Shown here in pieces: positions 41,031-46,555 of a stretch of 46,555 nucleotides of DNA (its first letter is position 1; every line of letters begins with the position of its first letter). This DNA comes from an uncultured Haliea sp. GTDB lineage: Bacteria; Pseudomonadota; Gammaproteobacteria; Pseudomonadales; Halieaceae. The position numbers and the translations under genes are program-made. The stretch covers positions 1 to 46,555 of the forward strand of contig CAMYIZ010000051.1 of the NCBI GenBank assembly GCA_947258585.1, given 5' to 3'. The notes under the pieces were generated by a model that had not been told where the DNA came from, did not search any database, and saw only the letters and a program-made list of their open reading frames with translations.

Positions 41031-41534
41031 CTATTCCCATTCCGGGGCTTCCCGGCACTTCAACAGCTGCGCCCTGGCGCGGGCGATGCGACTCATGATG
41101 GTGCCCACCGGCACTTCCAGGATGTCTGCGGCCTCGGCATAACTCTTGCCTTCGACCGCCACCAGAGTCAGGGCGAGGCGCTGTTCCGGTGGCAGTTTTC
41201 CCAGTGCCGCGGTCAGGGCTTCCAGGGCCCTTTCCTGTCCCGCACTCTCCTCCGCCGACGGTACCTCGTCGCTGTCCCACGCCATCTGCTGGGGATAGCG
41301 CTGCCTGACTTCCCGGGACCGGAGTTCATCGATCCAGGCGTTCTTGCAGACCCGATAGGCCCACTTGACAGCATCCGCATCAGCAGGCATACCCTTCTCC
41401 AGGATACGCTCCACTGTCATCTGCAGCAGGTCGTCCGCGTCCGAGGCTGACCCGCTCAGTGACTGACAGAAGCGGCGCAAGCTGCCGAGTTCTGCCAGTA
41501 GAAGTTCTCGCTGTGGGGTGCTCAGCGATGGCAT
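41031..41534 (-). CDS. ECF-type RNA polymerase sigma factor
   Basis: A 167-residue sigma factor with region 2 (SASDADDLLQMTVERIL, YRVCKNAWIDELRSR) and region 4 (LPPEQRLALTLVAVEGKSYAEAADIL, VGTIMSRIARARAQL). The ATG at 41534 with AGGA upstream gives standard ECF length; the longer frame to 41660 is not needed and would span its own promoter candidate. It directs the polymerase to a small regulon, probably through the GGAAT-N16/17-CGTC elements on each side. The group within ECF families was not determined. Confidence 0.93.
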   Translation of the reverse strand: MPSLSTPQRELLLAELGSLRRFCQSLSGSASDADDLLQMTVERILEKGMPADADAVKWAYRVCKNAWIDELRSREVRQRYPQQMAWDSDEVPSAEESAGQERALEALTAALGKLPPEQRLALTLVAVEGKSYAEAADILEVPVGTIMSRIARARAQLLKCREAPEWE

Positions 41535-41555
41535 AATGGTCCTGTTACTGGATAT

Positions 41556-41581
41556 GACGGATAGCTGCGTGATTCTATTCC
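41556..41581 (-). promoter_or_regulatory. ECF-type promoter candidate of the sigma/anti-sigma operon
   Basis: Minus strand: GGAATAG from 41581 and CGTCA from 41559, with 17 bp between GGAAT and CGTC. It lies 22-47 bp upstream of the sigma start codon and fits autoregulation. Confidence 0.55.
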
Positions 41582-41588
41582 ATTTGCT

Positions 41589-41614
41589 GGAATTATTCGC
41601 GTTCTGATTCGTCT
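41589..41614 (+). promoter_or_regulatory. ECF-type promoter candidate of the subtilisin-like protease gene
   Basis: Plus strand: GGAATTATT from 41589 and CGTCT at 41610-41614, with 16 bp between GGAAT and CGTC. It is back-to-back with the sigma operon promoter, only 8 bp from it, and about 31 bp before the first start codon of the protease frame. Confidence 0.55.
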
Positions 41615-41644
41615 CAAGTGTAGAGGCGTCTACCGACGCGAGGG

Positions 41645-43336
41645 GTGAAGATCGTGCCACAGTGTAACGGTTTCAGAATGCGCTCTGTTTGTGAGCGGTC
41701 AAGACTGGGCGCGCAGCGCGCACTGCTTGCCATGCCGCTCGCCATGATCCTGCTGTGGGCGGCCCCGCCATTCCTGCACAGTGCCCAGGCCCAGGTTCCC
41801 TGCTGCATGGATGAATCCGAATTCGAGGAGCGCGTCGAGGAGGAGGTAGAAGAGGAAGTCGAGGAACAGATCGAGGGCCGTGTGGATCAGGCGGTCGGTG
41901 AGACCATTGAGGAGTCGATAGAGGAAACCATCCAGGACAGTATCGACGACTCCGTGGAATCGACGATCGAGGAGACCGTCGCCGGCGTCGTTGAGGAAAC
42001 CGTCGAGGAATCGGTCGAGGAATCAGTCGAAGATTCGGTCGAGGAATCGGTGGCGGCTACGGTGGAAGAGTCGGTCGAGGAGTCCGTTGAAGAGACTGTA
42101 ACGGGCAAGGTCGAGCAATCCGTGGCGTCCTCGGTGGAGGAATCGATCGAGGATACGGTGGAGGAAACAGTGGCGGTCTCGCTGGAGGAGACGGTAGAGT
42201 TTTCCCTGGCCGATGCCATCGAAGAGCGGCTCGAGACCGAAATCGACAGCGTGGTCGATGAGCTTGAAAGCCGCCTGGAAATCGACGAGGCGCGCATCAA
42301 CACCCAGCAGTGGCTGGTCATGGCCGAACCGGAAGTGTTCGATGAGCTGGCGGTCAAGGGTTACCTGTTCGACCGCGTGACCGACCTGCCGGGAATGGGC
42401 CTGCTGCTGGCGGAGGTGGAAGCGCCATCAAGCTTTGAGATCTACGATGTTCGCGAAGGGGTCATCGATGTAGTAGGCCGGGGGCGCGCAGAAGTGGACC
42501 TCAATCACGTCTACACTGCCGGGGCCCCGGTACAGCACACCGTCGAGGGCAGCACTCCTCGCTCGGTCCTGCGCTTCCCTGCGGACATCGAGGATATGCC
42601 CCTGCGCCTGGGCATGATTGACAGTCTGGTCGACATTGCACACCCGGCGCTCAACCGGGCCAATATACACCGGCAGGCGTTTGCCAGCGAAGAAGCCAAC
42701 ATGCCGTCTGCTCACGGTACTGCCATCGCCTCGATATTCATTGGTCGTGACCAGAGCTACCTGGGTCTTGCGCCCCAGGCGGAGCTGTATGCCGCCGCTG
42801 TGTTTGAGCAGGACCCCACTCGCGGCGAAATTGCCAGTACGGTCAGTCTGGTACGGGCGCTGGACTGGCTGATGTCCTCCGGCGTCAATGTCATCAACAT
42901 TTCCCTGGCCGGGCCGCCCAACCGCCTGCTGGAAAAAGCCCTGGACCGCGCGGCTCTGCGCGGGGTGGTGATTCTCGCGGCGGCGGGTAACGGTGGCCCG
43001 ATGGCGAAACCCATGTACCCCGCGGCTTACACGTCGGTAATTGCGGTAACCGCGGTTGACGCCAGTGGCCGGATTTTCCGCCTGGCCAACCGGGGCGATT
43101 ACGTTGATCTTGCAGCCCCGGGTGTGGGTTTGCTGCACGCGCGTTCGGGAGGGGGCTACGCGACCTCTTCAGGGACCTCTTTCGCAGTGCCTTTCGTCGC
43201 GACGGCGGCCGCACGCCTGCGGCTGCTGTCACCGTTGGAGGATATTCGAGCCGCGCTGATTCGCAGCGTCCAGGATGAAGGTTCTCCCGGGAGAGACGAT
43301 ACCTACGGGTATGGCGTGTTGCGGTTCGCGGGCTGA
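41645..43336 (+). CDS. Exported subtilisin-like (S8) protease with acidic tetrapeptide-repeat region
   Basis: A 563-residue protein. A signal peptide (to about residue 49, LLWAAPPFLHSAQA) precedes a very acidic region (57-215) made of four-residue units such as EESV and EETV, then a linker (220-310) and a compact subtilase domain with D326 (GMIDSLVD), H357 (SAHGTAIAS), N449 (AAAGNGG) and S512 (SSGTSFAVPF). The catalytic triad looks intact. The GTG at 41645 or ATG at 41678 may be the start. It diverges from the ECF sigma gene behind a matching promoter, so it is a likely member of that regulon. Its stop abuts the stop of the barrel gene. Confidence 0.88.
   Translation: MKIVPQCNGFRMRSVCERSRLGAQRALLAMPLAMILLWAAPPFLHSAQAQVPCCMDESEFEERVEEEVEEEVEEQIEGRVDQAVGETIEESIEETIQDSIDDSVESTIEETVAGVVEETVEESVEESVEDSVEESVAATVEESVEESVEETVTGKVEQSVASSVEESIEDTVEETVAVSLEETVEFSLADAIEERLETEIDSVVDELESRLEIDEARINTQQWLVMAEPEVFDELAVKGYLFDRVTDLPGMGLLLAEVEAPSSFEIYDVREGVIDVVGRGRAEVDLNHVYTAGAPVQHTVEGSTPRSVLRFPADIEDMPLRLGMIDSLVDIAHPALNRANIHRQAFASEEANMPSAHGTAIASIFIGRDQSYLGLAPQAELYAAAVFEQDPTRGEIASTVSLVRALDWLMSSGVNVINISLAGPPNRLLEKALDRAALRGVVILAAAGNGGPMAKPMYPAAYTSVIAVTAVDASGRIFRLANRGDYVDLAAPGVGLLHARSGGGYATSSGTSFAVPFVATAAARLRLLSPLEDIRAALIRSVQDEGSPGRDDTYGYGVLRFAG
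41903..42199 (+). repeat. Degenerate 12-bp coding repeat (four-residue units)
   Basis: Encodes about 25 units of the form (S/T)(V/I)E(E/D), residues 87-185 of the protease. A branched aliphatic residue recurs every fourth position almost without break. The DNA units are diverged in the third codon positions (GTCGAGGAA, GTGGAAGAG), so the protein pattern is kept by selection or old expansion. Confidence 0.8.
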
Positions 43337-44284
43337 TTACCAGCGGTATACGAAACGGGTGCCAAGGATTCCCTGCTCGTAATCGCTGATCTGGAAGTTG
43401 GATTTGTAGTCGCTGTACGCCGCGTATAGCTGCAGGGCGCTGCTGGCTGTCAACGGGTATTCAAGGTCGATCTGCCAACGGTGGCGCTGGTCTGCGCGCT
43501 CGTCCCCCACGTCGTTGCCGATGCCGGGCGTGATTCCGCCGTAGTCGCGCTCCTCGTAGCGATAAGCCAGTTCCAGTTTCAGGGATTTTCCATCGAGGTC
43601 GATACGGCGGATATAGCGCAGTTTGGCGGCGTGGGCCTGGTAGTCCAGGCGCTCCAGCGCTGCGTCTTCAGCCTTGTAGCGATAACCAAAGTTGAAGTAG
43701 CTGCGCAGGCCCCGGGAAAAGTAGTAAAGGTCCAGCTCGCCATTGTGGGTTTGCGCATCCCGCTCGGGCCGATCCACGATCCGTTTGTCGGCCAGCACAT
43801 AGGCCACCCGGGTGAACAGCTTGCGGTTGATGAAGCCGGACAGTGAGGGCGACACCCGGTACAGCTCGAGGAAACCCTTGCCGTCCAGCAGCGAATTCAC
43901 GTAGAACAGTGACAGGCCGGTGTCCACGGCTTGCATCTTCACGCCAAGGTTGGCGCCAAGGATGTGGGATTGGCGGTTGAGGCGTGAGAACTCCTGAAAC
44001 AGGTCCTGGCTGAAATCGTAGGTTAGTCGCAGGTCGGTGTCCTGGGTGAAATACGTTCGCAGGCTGAGCTTGGCATCCAGCGCCAGCGCGTAGTCTCCCT
44101 GGCGAATGCTGGTGTCGAGTTCATCAATGGTGACGTTGCTGTCGTACTCGCCGCCGACACCGATTTCCGCCGAGTAGCTGGTTGGCGGTGGAGCGGGGGG
44201 CGCGTCATCTGCCAGGCACCACACCGCGGTCAAGCTCAGGGGCAGGGCAGCTAGCCTGTAGAGGATGGGGCAGGGCCGTTGCAT
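43337..44284 (-). CDS. Outer-membrane beta-barrel protein, unknown role
   Basis: Unrecognised 315-residue protein with a signal peptide (YRLAALPLSLTAVWCLA), a proline-rich linker (PPAPPPTSY) and many amphipathic strands with alternating aromatic residues (YALALDAKLSLRTYF, LRLTYDFSQDLF, RSYFNFGYRYK, LKLELAYRYEERDY), ending in RFVYRW, the C-terminal aromatic signature of outer-membrane barrels. EIGVGGEYDSNVTID near the start recalls surface-lipoprotein-assembly-modifier-like barrels. It meets the protease gene stop to stop with no gap. No ECF-type promoter was found upstream of it. Confidence 0.78.
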   Translation of the reverse strand: MQRPCPILYRLAALPLSLTAVWCLADDAPPAPPPTSYSAEIGVGGEYDSNVTIDELDTSIRQGDYALALDAKLSLRTYFTQDTDLRLTYDFSQDLFQEFSRLNRQSHILGANLGVKMQAVDTGLSLFYVNSLLDGKGFLELYRVSPSLSGFINRKLFTRVAYVLADKRIVDRPERDAQTHNGELDLYYFSRGLRSYFNFGYRYKAEDAALERLDYQAHAAKLRYIRRIDLDGKSLKLELAYRYEERDYGGITPGIGNDVGDERADQRHRWQIDLEYPLTASSALQLYAAYSDYKSNFQISDYEQGILGTRFVYRW

Positions 44285-44431
44285 GCCTGGCTTCCTGAGG
44301 GCTGTCGTGAGGGAAACAGGAGACTACCCAATGGTGCCGGGAGGAACAAGGCTTTGTGTTGGCTTTGTAGTGATTTGCCGCTAGCGCTGATGGCCGTGCG
44401 GTGTTTGCCCGCAGGGACGAATCGGCGCAAA

Positions 44432-45331
44432 ATGCTGGATCTGATATGCCCGCGAGCCCCCGTGACCGACCTGCAATCCCCCCTGCGCTACCTGCCCCAT
44501 ATGCACGCCCCGGAATTGTTGCGCATGGGTCTTTCGCCCATGCCGACCGAGGCCTGGACGGAGCCCGATGCGGACGCGCTGCTATTCTATCGCCACAAGC
44601 TGCAGCAGCGTCAACGACTGGGTGACCGGGTGTGGCGGGCGTTGCCTGAATCAGTCCCCGCGCAGATGGAAACCGCGCAGCTGCTGGCACGGCACCTGCG
44701 GCAGGATTATCCGGCGCTGTACTCGCAGCAGGGCCCCGTGCTGCAGTGCGCAGGGGGCGCGTTCGAAGTGCCCATGGAGAGCAGTGAGCCCCTGTGGAAC
44801 AGCTCCCTGTGGATAGCCGACGACCTGGTGCTCATGGAGCGGCGCGGCGGAGAGTACATCCTGACTGCCGCCAGCCTGTGCAGCCCCAGCCACTGGCTGC
44901 TGGAGGACAAGTTCGGGCGCGGCATGAGTGCAATCCACGAGCTGATTCCCGGTTTTGCCGCCGCCCTCGGGCCCAGGGTCGAGCGCTTTTTCTCGCATCT
45001 TCGGGTGGAGCATCCCGTGGTGCGCCACAACTGGAGTGTGCAGGCGGGCAGTGCGCTGTGCGCGCGGCCCGGAGACGACAGCCCCGGCGCCGAGGATGCA
45101 ATTTACTACCGCAGCGAGCGCCAGTCACTGCGGCGCTTGCCGCGGACGGAAGCTATCGTATTCACTATCAGGGTTTACCTGCATCCACTGGCTGCGCTGG
45201 CGGCGGTGCCGGGTGCGATTCCGGAACTGCTGGCGGCTATTGATACCTGCCCGCCGGCGCTGTACGAGTACAAGGGGTTTGGCAAGGTGGAACACGCCCT
45301 CGCAGCCTGGCGCAGCGGCGGCGCTGATTGA
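44432..45331 (+). CDS. Heme-dependent oxidative N-demethylase-like protein (DUF3445)
   Basis: A 299-residue DUF3445 protein. Seen: LLRMGLSPMPTEAWTEPD, LTAASLCSPSHWLLEDKFGRGMSAIHELIPGF and VRHNWSVQ, then an RSERQSLRRLPRTEAIVFTIRVYL block typical of the family. Known members bind heme and take part in oxidative removal of methyl groups from secondary amines, releasing formaldehyde. Its other subunits are not adjacent. The start at 44432 is the first that keeps the whole domain, without a strong ribosome site. It overlaps the permease ATG by one base. Confidence 0.8.
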   Translation: MLDLICPRAPVTDLQSPLRYLPHMHAPELLRMGLSPMPTEAWTEPDADALLFYRHKLQQRQRLGDRVWRALPESVPAQMETAQLLARHLRQDYPALYSQQGPVLQCAGGAFEVPMESSEPLWNSSLWIADDLVLMERRGGEYILTAASLCSPSHWLLEDKFGRGMSAIHELIPGFAAALGPRVERFFSHLRVEHPVVRHNWSVQAGSALCARPGDDSPGAEDAIYYRSERQSLRRLPRTEAIVFTIRVYLHPLAALAAVPGAIPELLAAIDTCPPALYEYKGFGKVEHALAAWRSGGAD

Positions 45332-46128
45332 TGGCCGATCTCGCGCTTTGGCAGTACCTGGTCATTGCCCTGCTGTTTGTCTGGGGTGGGTTTGTGCGTT
45401 CGGGCCTGGGATTCGGCGGAGCGGTACTGACGCTGCCTTTCCTGTTGATGGTGCACAATGCGCCGCTGGTATACCTGCCGATCATCTCGGTGCACCTGCT
45501 GCTGTTTTCCGCGCTCACCGTGGTGCAGGCCCATTTTCGCAGCCGTGGGCAAGCTGCAGTCGCAAACGGCGCGGTAACCACCACCGTCAACTGGGCGTTC
45601 CTGCGCTATGCGTTCCCGTTGATGCTGATTCCCAAGCTGATCGGCGTCGCCGGTGTTATCACACTGCCGGCAACCGTAGTCAGCAGCTTCATCTTCGTCG
45701 TGGTGGCGGTCTACGCCATCAGCTACATCCTCGAGCGGCCGTTCAAGAGCAATAGCCGCAAACTGGATGCGTTCTTCATGATTCTGGGGGGCTATGTCAG
45801 CGGGACATCCCTGATTGCCGCACCCCTGGTAGTGCCCGTGGCGGCCAGCAGGGTCGCCCGGCACGAGTTACGCGACACGCTGTTCGTGCTCTGGTTTGTG
45901 CTGGTCGCCATCAAGCTCATTGCATTTGCATGGACTGGAATCGACCTGCAGTGGCGCCACCACCTGTGGCTGTTGCCCTGTGCGGCAGTGGGGCATGGGT
46001 TCGGCCTGCGCTTTCACGACTACACCCTGCGGGGAGACACGCGCCTGTTCTTCCGGGTGCTGGGTGCGGGCCTGCTGGTAGTGAGCCTGGCGGGCCTGGC
46101 GCGCATGTTGGCGCAGGCCCTTTCCTGA
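45331..46128 (+). CDS. TauE/SafE-family permease
   Basis: A 265-residue membrane protein with about seven to eight helices and the family N-terminal motif GFVRSGLGFGGAVLTLPFLL; the second repeat begins GGYVSGTSLIAAPLVV. Members export sulfite, sulfoacetate or related organic anions, but the substrate here is unknown. Its ATG overlaps the stop of the DUF3445 gene by one base, so the two are co-translated and may share a substrate or product. The gene is convergent with the helicase. Confidence 0.88.
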   Translation: MADLALWQYLVIALLFVWGGFVRSGLGFGGAVLTLPFLLMVHNAPLVYLPIISVHLLLFSALTVVQAHFRSRGQAAVANGAVTTTVNWAFLRYAFPLMLIPKLIGVAGVITLPATVVSSFIFVVVAVYAISYILERPFKSNSRKLDAFFMILGGYVSGTSLIAAPLVVPVAASRVARHELRDTLFVLWFVLVAIKLIAFAWTGIDLQWRHHLWLLPCAAVGHGFGLRFHDYTLRGDTRLFFRVLGAGLLVVSLAGLARMLAQALS

Positions 46129-46140
46129 CTGCTGTGGGGC

Positions 46141-46555
46141 TCAGGCCCGGGGCTTGAACTTCGGCTTGGGCTTCCCGGCCTTTTTCGCTCCCGGTGGCTT
46201 GCCGGCCTTGGGCTTTGGTCGGGATGGACTGGTGGCATCTGCTGTCGTACTGTCGAGGCGGGCGATGTTCAGTCGCTGCCCGCTGACCCAGACCCCTCGC
46301 AGGTGGTCGAATATCTCCGGTGGCATACCTTCCGGGAGATCCACCGTGCTGTGATCGTCGTGAATCACAATGCGGCCGATGTGCTCGCTGTCGATATCCG
46401 CCTCGTTGGCGATGGCGCCGACGATATTGCCCGGCTTGACCCCGTGATCGTGCCCCACCTCTATCCGGAAGCGCTCCATGCCCTTGCCGGGGGCGCTGTC
46501 GCGCTGGGCCGTCGGCGCGCCGCGGGCAGGGCGCTCACGCTCGCGGTGCGGCCGC
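46141..46555 (-). CDS. deaD: C-terminus of a DeaD/CsdA-type DEAD-box RNA helicase, cut by window edge
   Basis: The visible frame runs to the window edge without a stop. It starts in an Arg-rich linker (HRERERPARG) and then shows the DbpA-type RNA-binding domain: FRIEVGHDHGVKPGNIVGAI, NEADIDSEHIGRIVIHDD, VDLPEGMPPEIFDHLRGVWV. This is the DeaD/CsdA signature for a cold-shock and ribosome-assembly helicase. A Lys/Pro-rich tail of about 35 residues ends the protein. The helicase core is outside the window. Confidence 0.88.
   Translation of the reverse strand, partial: RPHRERERPARGAPTAQRDSAPGKGMERFRIEVGHDHGVKPGNIVGAIANEADIDSEHIGRIVIHDDHSTVDLPEGMPPEIFDHLRGVWVSGQRLNIARLDSTTADATSPSRPKPKAGKPPGAKKAGKPKPKFKPRA

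Noticed and set aside
41017-41280. Longer anti-sigma factor starting at 41280
   Set aside because: The extension is Gly/Arg-rich and runs antisense-like through the sigma gene in another frame; the ATG at 41016 has a ribosome site.
41535-41660. Longer sigma factor starting at 41660
   Set aside because: The extra 42 residues are Asn/Ser-rich, overlap the predicted promoter, and lack a ribosome site; the ATG at 41534 gives normal ECF length.

Overview
This GC-rich, gene-dense window reads like a chromosome segment from a marine gammaproteobacterium. The mix of genes (glutathione-linked formaldehyde oxidation, malonyl-CoA decarboxylase, acyl-CoA dehydrogenase/ligase set, Baeyer-Villiger-type monooxygenase, TonB copper receptor, DUF3604 and phytanoyl-dioxygenase proteins) fits the Halieaceae/OM60-NOR5 type of organism. 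That placement is inference from gene content, not from a marker gene. No rRNA, tRNA or CRISPR array was seen. The only mobile DNA is at the extreme left edge.

Layout, left to right. Positions 1-250 hold one end of an ISL3-like insertion sequence (start of its transposase, terminal repeat, and a second solo copy of that repeat). 282-2163 (minus) carry an HDOD protein and a LysR regulator. 2304-10252 (plus) form a complete C1 dissimilation block: S-(hydroxymethyl)glutathione dehydrogenase, S-formylglutathione hydrolase, then fdsGBA and fdhD for an NAD-linked molybdenum formate dehydrogenase. The LysR gene is divergent from it across a palindromic operator candidate. 10356-11706 hold a small unknown membrane protein and a SecF without SecD. 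11838-15939 form a patatin lipase plus DevBCA-type ABC exporter unit whose ATPase carries a C-terminal TerB-like domain. 16101-17357 is an orphan EctB-like aminotransferase.

17398-26092 (all minus) carry PEP synthase, acyl-CoA dehydrogenase, SnoaL-like protein, acyl-CoA ligase, a GAF-PAS-GGDEF cyclase and malonyl-CoA decarboxylase, which suggests fatty or terpenoid acid catabolism linked to gluconeogenesis. 26372-35635 are accessory catabolic and envelope genes: DUF3604 lipoprotein, PhyH dioxygenase, OprC-like copper receptor with its CxxxM and HxM ligands, BVMO-like flavoprotein, LLM oxidoreductase and an exported M20 amidohydrolase.

35739-39924 form an envelope two-component module (His-rich periplasmic protein, glycine-zipper protein, PepSY-like protein, response regulator, sensor kinase, SIMPL protein). 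Its divergent control region holds two copies of an 18-bp site, GTTCAGC-N4-ATTCAGC, in opposite orientation.

39946-44284 is the most interesting part: an ECF sigma/anti-sigma pair, a subtilisin-like protease with a long strict tetrapeptide-repeat acidic stalk, and an outer-membrane barrel. Three GGAAT-N16/17-CGTC promoter-like elements lie at this locus: one for the sigma operon, one divergent for the protease, and a third that fires into a 360-bp non-coding gap. That third one ends at a 16-bp-stem intrinsic terminator inside the 3' end of the anti-sigma gene. Together these define a candidate ECF-controlled ~280-nt RNA (possibly encoding a 27-residue peptide), convergent with its own anti-sigma gene. 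The window closes with a heme-dependent N-demethylase-like gene, a TauE/SafE permease and the C-terminus of a DeaD-type RNA helicase.
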